Source: Azadirachta indica
Taxonomy: Eukaryota; Streptophyta; Magnoliopsida; Sapindales; Meliaceae
Assembly: GCA_022749755.1 (NCBI GenBank)
Contig: CM040443.1
Location: 17,901,228 to 17,965,227 of the forward strand
Direction of reading: 5' to 3'
DNA: 64,000 nucleotides
Positions 47,090 through 60,022 of this stretch are shown here, piece after piece. Position 1 is the stretch's first letter; the number at the start of each line of letters is the position of its first letter. Below the pieces are notes generated by a model. The model was not told where the DNA came from, did no database searches, and saw nothing but the letters and a program-made list of their open reading frames with translations. The position numbers were made by a program, and so were the translations under genes.

Positions 47090-48200
47090 GACCACCCATT
47101 ATTCCTTGATTTCAATAACTATAATAATATTCAAGTTTTGCACTTTGGTACCCACAATGCTTTGGGCCCTTCTATGTTAATTTTGGTTCCCTTTGGAACC
47201 CAAATCTTTTTAATTGCAACATATACATTCTTCTTAACAGGGCATGCATACCTCATGAACCATGCCATTACAATAATTCTATGTAATTTTGGAATCACTC
47301 ATAGAGGTAGCCTTCGCAAAATAGCTTTTCAAATATTTTTGGTTTAATACGAGACTTGCATCCAATACATCCTTTGTCAAAAATATATTTCTGAGATCCA
47401 AACAATTTTTCAAAATTCTTTTGATCATTGGTGAATTTCAAAACAATTTGATTTAAATCAGTGGCCTTTTCCTTGAGCGCTTCATTTTCTTTTGTTAGAT
47501 CATGAAATTTTGATCTCTTAAGGTTTTGTGAGACACAGAACTGGTTTTTTAGAAAATCAATTTCTCTTTAAAAGTCTTTTCTATCTCCTTAAAAAAAAAA
47601 AGTTGACTTTCTCTTGCAAACTATCTTTTTTATTCCTCTAAATTCATTTTCCTTTTTCAAATTTTTTCATAAGTTTCATACAATTCCTCATATGCTTTTG
47701 ACAATTCATCATATGAAAAAGCAGATTTGGACTCACTTACCTCATCATCTCCAAATTCCATAAAGCATATGTTTATGTCTTCATTTTTACTCTTATCTTT
47801 ATGCTTGGTGTAGTAGTATAAAAGTTCTAAGACAATCACCATTTTGTAAATTGTTCAATTTCTTGACCTCATCAATTTGGTTTGTACCTTCATAAGATTC
47901 CTCCAAAGCCAACCAAATATTATATGCATAATCAAACATGAAAAGCCTATTTATCACATTTTTATCCAATCCATAAAAGCTTTTCCATTTAAAGAGTCAT
48001 TTTTTCTATCTACATCATTCCACTCTTTTTTAAGTTTTGGAATGAATTTACTATTACAAACAGTATCCCAAAGTTCATAATCTAAGGATTGCAAAAATAT
48101 TCTCATCCTAATTTTCTAATATGCAAAATCAATGCCATCTAAAAATGGTGGTTCAGTGGTTGATTGTCCCTCAATGTATCCTAAGGTTGTCATGGATCAC
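47090..48200 (-). pseudogene. SIRE-type copia gag remnant
   Basis: Minus strand from about 48120: FLQSLDYELWDTVCN, KLKKEWNDVDRKND and NIWLALEESYEGTNQIDEVK are the Gag core. CFMEFGDDEV and FSYDELSKAYEELYETYEKI (47790-47657) match the acidic YDEL region. Near 47210-47110 VPKGTK and ALWVPKV-like fragments mark the end of gag before the protease. Frameshifts separate all pieces. Confidence 0.75.
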
Positions 48201-48248
48201 TATAAGATAGTTAAATCTTTTTCTAAAGTACCTCGATCTTATACCAAT

Positions 48249-49538
48249 TGAAATTATAATTTGGCAACCCAAGAGGGGGGTAAATTTTTTTTAAAAAAAT
48301 TAACAAACTAAGTATGCAACCTAAATTCTATCCATGCAATTTTAAATCATCTAAAGAACAATGCGATGCACACAATTTCAATAATTAGTATATAATTTAT
48401 CATAATTAAATTCCAAGTGTGTGTGAGTAAATATGTGAAAATATAAACATAAAATAAAAGTAGTGTGAGAGAAATCAAACATAGTAATTTTTATGTGGCT
48501 CAGCAAACTTAAGCCCACACGTATGCCTCCAAACTGCATGCTTGAAGATTCTACTACTTTTACTATCAAAACCAAAGGCAAACAAATACAGCTCCAAGTG
48601 GATTTTTGGGTACCACTCAAACCTTACACCAAAAGGACTTTATGAGGGCCTCTCCAACCTTACACTAGGTGACTTTCAAGTGTTAGTTATACCTTAAATC
48701 TAAGAGTGTTTTCCTTACACTCAGATGCAAGAATTAGAAAAGGAATATACTTGATAAAAGAATTTTATTAAGTGTAAACAATCTTTTCAAACAATAATAC
48801 AAATGAAAACTAGAGTGTAATGAATTGAATGGATGATTTACATAAGTAAGCTCAAAATCTTTGTATAAAAATTATTTTTCAAGTGTGTAAAAATTGTTCC
48901 AAATGCATTTATACTAGTATTTATAGTGAAATTTATAAAACTAGCAATTACTAACTGTTAGAGGTCAAAATTTGAATTTTTCTCAAGTTTGGTCGACTGT
49001 TATGGTCATTTTTGTTGACCAATTTTTTCACTATTTTCTGGTTCATCTGAACTAGTTCGCCTAAACTGGGTACAATAAAACCAGTTTTCCAACATATTTG
49101 AAAACTTAGCATTTTAGTTCTTTTTCAGGTTTTCAAAACCTTATAATTTGGTCCTTAGAAAACTTATGGTTATTTTTTACATATTCAAAATTTTTAAATA
49201 AAAAGTCATATAACTATATGAATTTTTGAAAAGCATTAAGCATGTATTTTAATAAAAAGGATTTTGAGCTTTTAAGTGCAAATCAATATTCAATTCAAAG
49301 ACATATTACAAATAAAAATTCACTTAATGTGTATGTCTTTAATTCTTCAAATCTTCTCTTCAATTTGCTCTTGGTGCTTCTAATTTTGCTCTTTATGAAG
49401 GCTTTGATTTTGGATATCCTTCTCTTCCAAATTTTCGTAAAAGCAACACAAATAATACTATAAGAAGAATTTGGTTAGTCAAGAATATGAATGTTTGTTG
49501 TCATAAAAAAAAAATGACTCATGAACCTTAGAGCCAAC
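48249..49538 (-). repeat. 5' LTR of the SIRE-like element
   Basis: Right copy, starting tgaaattataatttggcaac directly beside the primer-site-like accaat (minus strand attggtata) and ending near gagccaac. About 1.29 kb, similar in length to the left copy. Confidence 0.65.
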
Positions 49539-49739
49539 TTGGTCCACCTTTCAAGTTTTAAAAACTTATAGTTTGTCCTGACTTTCAAGACTTAAAACAT
49601 TTGTTTTGGAAAATTCTTGAGTTTGCCCAAAACATCATATAGACTAACATACAAAAGCATACAAATATAATACAAAATGAAATTCGGTTGATTCTCTTTT
49701 CTATTTCTTGCATTGGACCATTTATTTTGTAATAATCAA

Positions 49740-51202
49740 AATTCGGGTTTGTATAACACTAAGTCAATAGTTGTTTCTGACTATACAATTCGCAAGTACA
49801 TAGAGTCACATCAAGAATAAGTGTTTGAGTTTTTCAAGTTCTAAACTAATTACTGCAATTATGGTAAATTCATTTTATCTAAGCAATCATTACTTAAATA
49901 AGTGAAAATAAAAAAGAAAATATAAAATATAATTGCTAATTTGATAACAAAAAATAGAAATACAACAAATGGAGCTAATAACGTGAGTGTGTGGAAATTG
50001 ATATGAACTAGTCCTAAGGCCTTGACTTTATCTAATTATTATCGTGTTTCTTCTAATTAGGATTTGTAATGCTTTCAATTTCAATACACTAATCACGATT
50101 AGAAATTGATCTCATTCCTTTTCTCGAGTGCTGAACAATTCCTGTGTATATTTAACTCAGTTGATATCCGTATCTGACTCGATTAGTTACACGTTCATTT
50201 AGCCTTACAGGGTATTAGCCACTAGGGATTCGCTCACCTCCTAGTCTCCTAATATTCCTAATGTTAAATTGGTATTTAGATAACGATATCCTACCAAATT
50301 CTCAATAATCTAAACTGTGTTTCCCAATCTCTATAAATAAATGAAGCTCTCTTAAGCACTAATTCATTCATGATTAATCAAATAATTCATCAAACAATAA
50401 ATTATAGGCATTAAATACAAGGAAAATACAAACGACTGAAATTGACTAATGTTAACAAATGCCAAATTAATCAAAAAATGATTCAATTAGATTACATCAA
50501 GATTCTAGAATATTAAGTATAGTGCAACATATCATAAAACAATATCAAATTCATACTCATAATCTCAAAATAATTAAAATAATAAAAACAATATGAAGTT
50601 CAAGACAAATATTAGAGTTTAAGAAGTTTAATCTACCAAACTTTAAGTATTCTTCCAAATTCTTCAAGATATGTGGTTCTCTCTCTTTAGGATTTTCTCT
50701 CCTTTTCACTGTTTCTCACTCTATAAACTCTCTTTCTAAAATTGGATAAAAGGTGGCTAATATTTGAAAAACACAAAAACCTAGGAATGGCCAAATTTGG
50801 CCATCCAAAGTCAATACAACGGTCGAAAATAGCTCAGGGATGTCACTTAAGTTGCACAAGATGCACGCGCATAAGGCTAGAGGAGTGTGTATAGGGGGCT
50901 TGGCGCTAGTGCACTTGTGCCTCTAGTAATCAACAGTAATGGCACTCATATACCACTCTCTGGGCCAACTTGGCCTTTGTCGAGCCACGTACGCGTGCCA
51001 TGCTTGCTGTTTAGAGTGGTTCTCTATTGCTTTTATGCATCAAATTCTAGTTCATCCTTTCCATTTGCTTTTTCTCCTATTGCTTCTTTTCATGCATAAC
51101 TCACCTTGGATTAATGTTTTTTTGCCTTCCTATGCATGAACACAAAAGTTCATCAAATAACACCAAGGCTTAAGAGTTTATGCAAATATTTGAGTTTGAA
51201 GG
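49740..51202. mobile_element. Athila-like LTR sequence, left part, split by the Tekay insertion
   Basis: Contains a caattcgcaagtacatagag ... caagaataa box, of the kind common in LTRs of Athila-type gypsy elements, and a long GC-richer stretch (50820-51020) with gcacgcgcat and ccacgtacgcgtgcc. It ends at the target duplication gaagg (51198-51202), and the sequence continues after the Tekay element at 60028. No coding region. Confidence 0.5.
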
Positions 51203-52897
51203 TGTAATACTTGGGGTCTTTGCTTTAATTAGAATACACATGTTGCTTCCATCCACGTTATATTATATAAGGACATAATCATTTAGAACTTATTAGATAG
51301 ATATATTTATTAAAAAAAATATGTTAATTTTATTTTAAAAAATAGAATTATTAGATAATATAAATTTTATTGTGGGCAAAATGTATAAAAAGAGAAGTTG
51401 AAGGATTTAATTGAAATTAGGATGCAATGTGTCTTAATTTAAGAATGGATTTGGGCATTATGTGTATAGGCTAAGTGGGTGGCAGGTGTTAAAAGAAAAT
51501 TTTATATAATAATTAAATAAGGTAAGTGGTGGATATATATATATATATATATACACGTAAACCTTTGTTTTCAAATTGAAAAATGAAGATCAAACAGAAA
51601 GGAAAGAAAAGGAGAGAAAGGAAAAAAAAGGCATATTTGGTTTAAAATTTTGATTTCGATGATTAATTTTAATTTTTAAGGATTAGTATATTACTTCATT
51701 TAGTTGTAGAAAGTTAAACTATTATTATATATGTTTAAATATAAATACATTTTAGGTATCAAAATTTGAATTTTTGGATCATCATTCATTATTATTTCTT
51801 AAATCGGCAGTAGGAGATGATTGGGAGGAGGACAAACTAATATAGGCATAAAAATTACCACACGTGTGTCAAGTAAGTATTGATATGCATTTGGTGGATT
51901 TTAGTTTTAAAATTGAAAAGTAGGGTGTTTTATTACAGCTAATGTTTTGATAAATGCATATGAAATTCCTGAATCATCACATATTGATCCAATTAATTGT
52001 TTTTTGAATTGGGTTTAAATAGTAATTTTTATATGAATGTTAAATTTTTTAAATACAGTGAGAAAATTGTATCAACACATGTTGCGTTTTTATAAATGTA
52101 TGATTTGTATGCAAATGTTGTGAATATATTTGATAAATGAAAATGTGATGACCACGGTTGTTGTTGTGATGTGGCACCAATGTTTGCGGTGACGATCCCT
52201 ATGAATAATATCCCTAAAGGTCGTTTCTGTTGGGATGACAGTCCCTAAGAATAATGCCCCTATAGATCATTTTTTATGGGATGACGATGCTTGGGAATAA
52301 TGCCCCTAAAATACGTATGACAAGTTTTTAGGGTAACGGTCCTTTGGAACAATGCTCGTAAAGTACGCAAGCACAAAATTTATGAATATTTTGATGAAAT
52401 TACGTGTTTTACGTTGTTCTCATTAATATTGAAATTGAAATTTTGATTCAATATTCTGTTATACTTTTTGCTGGAAATTAAAAAGTGCTTTTATTTTCAA
52501 ACTTATTTATTACAAATTTTAAAACTGTCTTTGTATATAAATATTTATTGGACATTACCTCATTCCTACTTTTTAGATTTAAATAATGCTAAAGATTTAT
52601 AAGTAGAAGACAAAGGATATTTCAGGACCAAGATTTTACTACTTTTGAAACTATATGTAATTATAGGAGCAGGATTTTGCAATGTATGATTTTGATGTAA
52701 TTTCTATGCTTGTGTTTAGAAGTTAGAAGTTTTAGAATCGATTATATTTTGTTAATTAATGAAATGACATAGTTAGTATTTAATTTTATTGGGAATGTAT
52801 ACAGTGAAATTTTAAAACTTATAAGATTATATATATGACGTACATTACATTATAACAGAAATTCTGCCAAAATTTCATAGAATTAAGAGATGTTACA
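51203..52897 (+). repeat. 5' LTR of the Tekay-type element
   Basis: 1695 bp, from tgtaatacttggggtc to agagatgttaca, with TG...CA ends. Includes an (AT)n run at 51535-51552 and, at about 52190-52370, four degenerate 47-53-bp subrepeats around the phrase ggtccctatgaataatgccc. Confidence 0.93.
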
Positions 52898-52899
52898 AA

Positions 52900-52915
52900 C
52901 GTTAGCATTAGAGCT
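52900..52915 (+). other. Decayed primer-binding site of the Tekay-type element
   Basis: cgttagcattagagct, two bases after the LTR, resembles tggtatcagagc, the initiator tRNA-Met primer site. Confidence 0.55.
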
Positions 52916-53759
52916 TAGGGTTAGGATTCTGTAGACATATCTTATGATAGTGGGAAAGTTTTTAGAGACATTTTAGCTTGTGTTACTTATACTTTATTCT
53001 TGTATATAAAATTTTAGTTGAAATATATTTGGCCTTGTAATATGGGAAGGACCAAATATGACAGGAGGACTTGTGTAAATTAGAATAAGCAATGTGTTCT
53101 AGGTGGCATTTTTGTGAAGGACTTAAGAAGGATGTACACTAATAGGATGAGAGAGAAATTGGCAAGGACTATTATGCATTATTTAGATACTGATCCAGGT
53201 CTGCATACTCTTGAAGATGTAAACAATGAGGCATTAATGGGTCTAAAGGTCTATGGTAAGGCAGCGGATTAGAATAAACTCGTGACACGACGTTTATACT
53301 ATACTAGAAGATTTCTAAATACTTATAGGACTGAAAGGTGCTGGATGAAGAAATTAAAAGAAAGTTTAGCAGGTGAGGAAAGTACAACGAGTGGTACTAG
53401 TGAGAAGCAATCAGTAACACTAGATCCCTTTTCTATTAGGATGGAGGAACCTTTTGAGCCTATTGTTATCGAAGATACTGATGCAAAGTAGTGGTGAGAT
53501 AGTGTAGGGAAGACAAACTGGATAACGACTAACCTTTTGTATGTATATAGTGTTTTTGAATATACCTATATAGGGTAACTTAAGTTTTGTTATCCTTTGA
53601 GTGTCCTTCGTTGGTTTTGCTGTAAAGAATTATAAACTTATATAATTAATGTATAAATGACTTTTGTTTTACTTGCGTTGTTGAGACTTATTTATTTTGT
53701 GTTGCTTTACTTTGACTGTTGTGACATGAAATATATTGTTTCAATATATCTAACAATAA

Positions 53760-54620
53760 AGAAATAGAGGTATCATCTTCACAACGAGGAGAAAAGTTTG
53801 GTGAGTTTTGCGAAACGATGAGAAAATTTGTTACTGCCCTTCGCGGGATTACCAGTAATTCCTAAAATCAGGATAATGATAATAGAGGTCATAATATGTT
53901 AGCGTTGAGTGAATTCAAGAAACTAAATCCTCTAACTTTCAATGGAAAGTCTAGTCCATTAATTGGTGAGGAATAGGTGGAACAAATTAATTGACTTCTA
54001 GATGCTATGCAAGTACCCAAAGATATTTGGGTTAAATTTGCAACATTTTAATTGACTGAGCAAGCAAATCATTGGTGGAATACTGTTAAGATTACAAAAC
54101 CGGAGGAAGAATGGACATGTGATGCTTTTAAAGAAGCTTTTATGGGCAAATATTTTTCTGAGGAATTTCATGATGCCATGCTAAATGAATTTATTCATTT
54201 AACTCTCAAAAGTATGACAATGGCACAATATGAGGCGAGGTTTGAAGCACTAAGCCGGTTTGCTACCTTAATGATTTCGAAAGAAAAAGACAAAACTAAG
54301 CAATTTGTGAAAGGTTTAAGGCCGTCACTTCAACACAAACTTATAGTGTTGAACCTTCAAAACTATTCAGAAGTGGTTGAATGAGCCTTGATGATAAAAT
54401 AAGATGAGGAAGAAATCAAGCAAATAGTGGAATCAAAGAAGAGAAATTCTAAACAAAAGCTTCCTAGGTAGGAAGAGAAGAGACAAATGAAATGTTAGTC
54501 TCCAATCCATGATAATCAAGATTCCCATAAGATGCCAGGTATGTATTTTGAGTGTGGACAACAAGGTTATCATCAAAATATATGTCTGCATTTAAGGCAA
54601 ACACAAGGTTAAATAACCAA
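53760..54620 (+). pseudogene. Tekay-type gag remnant
   Basis: Reads KKLNPLTFNGKSSP, then LTEQANHWWNTVK, FMGKYFSEEFHDAMLNEFI, MAQYEARFEALSRFA and FVKGLRPSLQHKL, the retrotransposon Gag core. A degraded zinc knuckle follows (FECGQQGYHQNIC, with the first Cys replaced by Phe) and a second one near 54680. Stops occur near 53975, 54050, 54385 and 54405. A separate open frame at 53282-53491 upstream is of unknown meaning. Confidence 0.85.
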
Positions 54621-54939
54621 ATCTATTTAGGGGAGCAACTAAGATGACCAGAGGTCTCATATACCTATAGTTGTGTGTTTTGAATATGGAGAATGTAGCC
54701 ATTATCAAAATTAGTGTCCATATTTGATGCAGCACCGAGTCAAATAACTAGCTCAAAATAGGGGAATGCTCAGTTAGTAGCACAACAAAGTCAACAAAGT
54801 AGGCAACCGTAGCAAAGAAATTATGAGCAATCACCTCAGAGATCCCAAATGTCACAAGGGCGAGGAAGACCTAAAGTTCAGGGCTGGGTTACCACTCAGG
54901 ATGTAGATTGACCAGATCATGCTGTAGTAGAAGACTTAG

Positions 54940-55550
54940 GCTAGAATATTATTTGATTCTAGTGCTACGTATTCCTTTATTTCAACAAGACTTGATCTTC
55001 TTTGATTATAAAGACTAAACCTTTAGAACATAAGTTGTCAGTTAAAACACCTATTAAAGGTGGAATAAATCAAGATAAGATGTGTCATAATTGTGAATTT
55101 GATATGAGTGGTTATAAAGTCACATTTGGGTTATTTGTGATGAAAACGGTGTATTATAATGTGATACTAGGTATGGATTGGTTGTCATCTTTATATGCCA
55201 TTATAGATTGCCAAAGAAAAAGAGTAACTATTAATCTTTCTAATGGTGAAAGATTTCATATCGTTGGAAGTAGAAGGACCTATCATCATTGTACCTATAT
55301 TGGATATAATAAACATAAAGATTATTTAGGATGGGTGGCGAGTGTGATGAGTTATAATGCTGATGATTCAGTAACTTCAACTATTCCAATAGTTGACGAG
55401 TTTCAAGATGTATTTTGTAATGATTTACTCGGATTACCCCCTAAGAGAGAAGTAGATTTTATTATTGAGACAAATTCTGGTACCTTACCAATTTTATTAG
55501 CCCCTCATAGGATGGCACTAGCTGAACTGCATAAGTTAAAGATTTAGTTA
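54940..55550 (+). pseudogene. Tekay-type aspartic protease and linker
   Basis: RILFDSSATYSFISTRL marks the protease active site, with DSG changed to DSS, followed by a stop. The next frame carries VILGMDWLSSLYAIIDC and DEFQDVFCNDLLGLPPKREV, the usual linker into RT. Confidence 0.85.
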
Positions 55551-55554
55551 CAGG

Positions 55555-56220
55555 AATTACTGGATAAAGTGTTTATTCGACCTATCTCTCTTTGGAGAAC
55601 ACCGATTTTATTTGCTAAAAAGAAGGACGGAAGTTTGAGGTTGTGTGTGGACTACAGACAATTGAACTGGGTGATAGTGAAGAACAAGTACTCTTTACCT
55701 AGAATTGATGATTTGTTTGATAAATTGCGTGATTTTAGATACTTCTTAAAGATCGACCTTCGATCTGGCTACCACCAACTGAGAGTTAGAGATGAAGATA
55801 TCCTAAAGACACTTTCTGTACTAGATATAGATATTTTGAGTTCGTAGTGATACCATTTGGTTTAACTAATGCTCTTACGACATTTATGGATCTGATGTAT
55901 AGAATTTTTCACCCCTACCTTGATCAATTTGTGGTAGTGTTTATCGACGATATTTTAATATATTCTAAGTCAGAGAAGGAGCATGAGCAACACTTGTGCA
56001 TTACTTTATAAGTCTTGAGGGAACATAATTTACAAATAAAATGGAGTAAATATGAGTTCTGGATAACTGAGGTTAAATTTCTTGGATATGTGGTGTCAAA
56101 TAAAGGTATTTCTGTAGACCCTGCTAAGGTGGAGGCAGTGCTTAATTGGAATAATGCAAAAAATGTGCTAGAAATTAGAAGTTTTCTAGTCTAGCAGGGT
56201 ATTACCGTAGATTTGTTAAA
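55555..56220 (+). pseudogene. Tekay-type reverse transcriptase
   Basis: Motifs in order: [51 protein letters not shown], a frameshift near 55805, [39 protein letters not shown] (catalytic YVDD-type box as FIDD) and KFLGYVVSNKGISVDPAKVE. A second frameshift lies near 56190. Confidence 0.9.
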
Positions 56221-56279
56221 GATTTTTCTCGAATAGTAGCACTTTGAGTCAATTAACTATGAAAGGGTTAAAATTTAAG

Positions 56280-56600
56280 TGAAATAATGAATGTGAGCAG
56301 GCCTTTATAAAATTGAAAAATTATTTGACCTCAGCCTTAGTTTTAGTTATTCCTAAGCGAGGTGTAGGGTATATAGTTTATTGTGATGCTTCACGTGTGG
56401 GTCTTGGTTGTGTTTTGATGCAGTCAAAGAGAGTGGTAGCATATGGTTCACGCCAACTTAAGACCTATGAGCATAACTATCCTACATATGACTTAGAACT
56501 TGCTGCCATTGTATTTGCATTAAAGATATGGAGATATTATTTATACGGTAAGAAGTTTGAAGTATTCTCATATTATAAAAGTTTTTGATATCTTTTTACC
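56280..56600 (+). pseudogene. Tekay-type RNase H
   Basis: Reads [38 protein letters not shown] and [20 protein letters not shown]; the catalytic Asp and Glu positions are present. It breaks off by frameshift near 56588. The HPGKANV-type segment continues at 56660. Confidence 0.88.
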
Positions 56601-56639
56601 AAAAAGATATTAACTTAAGGTAGATAAGGTGAATGGAAT

Positions 56640-57780
56640 ACCTAGAAGATTATGATTTCACCTTACATTACCATCCCGGTAAGGCTAATGTGCAGCAGAT
56701 GCCTTTAGTAGGAAATCTTAGGCATATTGGCAAGATTTTCTGTCGAAGGTGGAAAATGTGTAATGATTTAGAAAATTTTGATTTGAGGATTAATGAATTA
56801 GGAAGCCAACCCTTCTTGTTCAACATAATAACCCAGCCTACCATCATTCAGAAGGTGATTATTAGTCAACGAAGTGATTCTGAAGTTAAGTTAGTACGAG
56901 CCAAGTTAGAGAATGGTGAGGCCATAGAGGGGTGGTCTATAGATTCATGCGGTGGTTTAAGGTTTGCTGGTAAACTTTTTGTACCATCAGGTAAGTCTTT
57001 TAGAAAAGATGTGCTTAGTGAGGTTCACAAGTCAAAATTTACCATACATCCTAGTGGTACGAAGATGTACCAAAACCTGTGTAGATGTTTCTAGTGGAAT
57101 GGAATGAAGAAAGATGTAGGGGAATTTGTGTGTAAATGTTTGACATGCCAACATGTGAAAGTAGAACATTAGAAACCAGCAGGGTTACTCCAACCTCTTT
57201 CAGTAACATAATGGAAATGGGAACATGTAACTGTGGATTTATGAAAGGGCTATCTAAAACCTGAAAGAATCATGAAAGTGTATGGGTAATTGTGGACAGA
57301 TTGACAAAATCTGCTCACTTTCTACCTGTCAAATCTACTAATTCTCTAGAATTTTTGACTAAATTGTATGTCCAGAAGATAATAAGACTGCACAGGCTGC
57401 CTTTATCAATTATATCCAATAGAGATACAAAATTTACCTTACAATTTTGGAGAAGTTTGTAGAGAAAGCTATGGGCACTCAATTAAATTTTAGTAAAGCT
57501 TATCATCCTTATATAGATAGTCAATCCGAGAGAGTTATCCAAGTGTCAGAGGATATGCTCAGATATTGTGCTTTAGATTTTCAAGCCTCTTAGGCTGAGC
57601 ATTTACCTTTAATCGAATTTTCTTACGACAATAGCTACCAAACTAGTCTTGAAATGGCTCCTTTTGAGGCATTTTATGGTAGACCTTATCGATCTCTTAT
57701 TTGTTAGGCCAAGGTAGGTGAGGCATTAATAGTAGAACCTGAATTGGTAAAAGAAACCACTGAGAAAGTAAAGGTGATTA
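56640..57780 (+). pseudogene. Tekay-type integrase
   Basis: The linker (LHYHPGKANVQQ) is followed by the zinc-binding HHCC region (HKSKFTIHPSGTKMY ... CKCLTCQHVK, 57026-57160). The catalytic core follows: HVTVDL near 57230, VIVDRLTKSAHFLPVKS, then a second Asp in SNRDTKFT (57415) and the Glu region SQSERVIQ (57520). In-frame stops fall near 57093, 57172 and 57242; frame changes near 57275 and 57450. Confidence 0.87.
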
Positions 57781-58300
57781 GACAACAACTTCTTACAACT
57801 CAAATTTGTTAGAAGAGTTATGCGGATTATAGACGGAGACCATTGGAATTTGAAGTAGGTAATTATGTTTTCCTAAATGTCAAACCTTATACTGGAATAG
57901 CTAAGTTCAGGAAAAGTGGGAAGCTTACTCTAATGTTCATTGGTCCTTTTGAGATTTTATAACAAATTAGTCAAGTATCTTATAGACTAGCCTTACCTGC
58001 TCAGTTATCACAAATCCACGATGTTTTTCATGTCTCAATGTTGAGAAGTATCATGCAGATCCTTCACATGTCTTAAAATGGAGAAACCTTACATTGAATA
58101 AGGATGTCTCTTATGAAGAGAAGCTTATTCAAATTCTTGATCATATAGAACAAGTTCTTTGTAAAAAGAATATCCGCTTGGTGAAGGTTTTGTGACAACA
58201 TCATGAAATAGAGGAAGCTACTTAGGAACTTGAAGACTAGATGCTATCACAATATTCAGAACTATTTTCAACCGAAATGTAAATGTCGAGAACGAAATTT
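57780..58300 (+). pseudogene. Tekay-type GPY/F region and chromodomain
   Basis: KFRKSGKLTLMFIGPFEIL with QVSYRLALPAQLSQIHDVFH and VSMLRS is the GPY/F module at the end of integrase. After a frameshift near 58050, the sequence VSYEEKLIQILDHIEQVLC, IRLVKVL and HEIEEAT is the C-terminal chromodomain characteristic of chromoviruses. A TAG and a TGA replace Trp codons in it. Confidence 0.82.
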
Positions 58301-58302
58301 TT

Positions 58303-58316
58303 TTAGGTGAGGAGGT
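58303..58316 (+). other. Polypurine tract of the Tekay-type element
   Basis: Purine-rich aggtgaggagg stretch, following a T run, immediately upstream of the 3' LTR start tataatacc. The tcgagaacgaaattttttt lead-in is typical of this lineage. Confidence 0.7.
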
Positions 58317-60022
58317 TATAATACCTTAGGTCCTTACTTTAATTAGAATACACATGTTGCATACATCCACTTTATATTATATAAGGACATAATAATTAAG
58401 AACTTATAAGAAAGATATGTTTATTAAAAAAAATATTGATTAGGACGAATATGTTTATGACTTTAAAAGAATAGAATTATTAGATAATATAAATTTTGTT
58501 GCGGGTAAATGGTATAAAAAGAGAAGTTGAAGAGTTTGATTGAAATTAGGACGCCATGTGTCTTAATTTAAGAATAAATTTGGGCACTGCATGTATAGGC
58601 TAAGTGGGTGGCAGGTGTTAAAAGAAAAATTTATATAATAATTAAATGAGGTAACCGGTGGATATATATATACGTAAACCTTCTTTTTCAAATTGAAAAT
58701 CGAAGATCCAACAGAAAGGAAGGAAAAGAAGAAAAAGAAAAAAAAAGGTAGGTTTAGTTTGAAATTTTGATCTCAATGATTAATTTTAATTTTTAAGGAT
58801 TAGTATATTACTTCATTTAGCTGTAGAAAGTTAAACTATTAGTATATAGATATATGTTTAAATATATATACATTTTTGGTAACAAAATTTGAATTTTTGG
58901 ATCACCATTCATTATTTTTTGTTAAATTGGTATTAAGAAGTGATTGGGCAAAGAAGAACAAACTAATAGAGGCATAAAAATTATCATGCATGTGTTAGGT
59001 AGGTATTTATATGCGTTTGGCAGATTTTAGTTTTAAAGTTGAAAAGTAAGGTGTTTTATTACAGTTAATATTTTGATAAATGCGTGTAAAATTCCTGAAT
59101 CACCATGTGTTGATTCAATTAATTGTTTTTTGAATTGGGTTTAAATAGTAATTTTCATATGAATGTTAAATTTTTAAATACAGTGAGAAAATTGTATTAA
59201 CACGTGTTGTGTTTTTTATAAATGTATGATTTGTATGGAAATGTTGCGAATATATTTGATGAATTAAAATGTAATGTCACGGTTGTTGTTGTGATGTGAT
59301 ACCGGTGTTTTGGGTGACGGTCTCTATGAATAATGCCCCCAAAGATTGTTTCTGTTAAGGTGATGGTCCCTGGGAATAATGGCCCTCAAGATCATTTTTG
59401 ACGGGATTACGATCCTTGGGAATAATGCTCTTAAAGTACGTATAGCCAATTTTTGGAGTGGCAGTCTTTCAGAACAATGCCTGTAAAGTACGTAAGCATA
59501 AAATTTATAAATATTTTTATGAAATTGTGTGTTTTACGTTGTTCTCATTAATATTGAAATTGAAATTTTGATTTAATATTCTGTTATGCTCTTTGTTGGA
59601 AATTAAAAAGTGCTTTTATGTTCAAACTTATTTATTACAAATTTTAAAACTGCATTTATATATAAATATCTGTTGAGCATTAGTTTATCCCTACTTTTCA
59701 AGTTTAAATAATGCTGGAGATTTGTAAGTAGCAAACAAAGGATATTCCAAGACCAAGGTTTTGTTACTTTTGAAACTATATGCAATTATAGGAGCAGAAT
59801 TTTGCAATGTATGGTTTTGATGTAATTTTTATGCTTGTATTTAGAAGTTAGAAGTCTTAAAACTGATTATATTTTGTTAATTAATGAAATGACGCAATTA
59901 GTGTTTAATTTTATTGGGAATGTGTATAGTGAAATTTTAAAACTGACAAGATTACATATATGACATACATTACATTATAGCAGAAATTCTGTCGAAATTT
60001 CTGAGAATTAAGGGATGTTATA
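58317..60022 (+). repeat. 3' LTR of the Tekay-type element
   Basis: About 1706 bp, from tataatacctt to gggatgttata, each terminus one base away from canonical TG...CA. It matches the 5' LTR along its whole length, including the 47-53-bp subrepeats at 59310-59500, with many scattered substitutions, so the insertion is not recent. Confidence 0.93.

Larger units (their letters stand above)
44379..49538 (-). mobile_element. SIRE/Maximus-like Ty1/copia element, degraded
   Basis: Two related LTR segments (about 44379-45648 and 48249-49538) share the order cc(c/t)aagag(a/g)g(t/g)gg, aatcaatatataaattatcata, gtgtgagaaat, a tatggttcg/tgtggctcag box, and an end near tgagcc. On the minus strand the right copy is followed by a tggtata primer-site-like sequence, then gag-like coding. 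Possible target duplication aggtc/tggtc (4 of 5 bases). The interior is only ~2.6 kb: a gag region is recognisable, pol is missing, and an unrelated LTR-like stretch lies at about 46200-47040. Confidence 0.7.
51203..60022 (+). mobile_element. Complete but dead Tekay/Del-type Ty3/gypsy chromovirus
   Basis: 8.82 kb with LTRs at 51203-52897 and 58317-60022 and a perfect 5-bp target duplication gaagg (51198-51202 and 60023-60027). Plus-strand order is gag, protease, reverse transcriptase, RNase H, integrase, chromodomain, as in Ty3/gypsy chromoviruses. The polypurine tract aggtgaggaggt lies before the right LTR, and a decayed primer site (ttagcattagagctta, compare tggtatcagagc) follows the left LTR. 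Many in-frame stops, often at Trp (TGG to TAG) and Gln codons, plus several frameshifts, make it inactive. The same family left the solo LTR at 41777-42942. Confidence 0.95.

Noticed and set aside
50887..51139. Two overlapping plus-strand frames of 66-70 codons
   Set aside because: Lie in LTR-like sequence with no domain; overlapping frames of similar length in a GC-richer patch are expected by chance.
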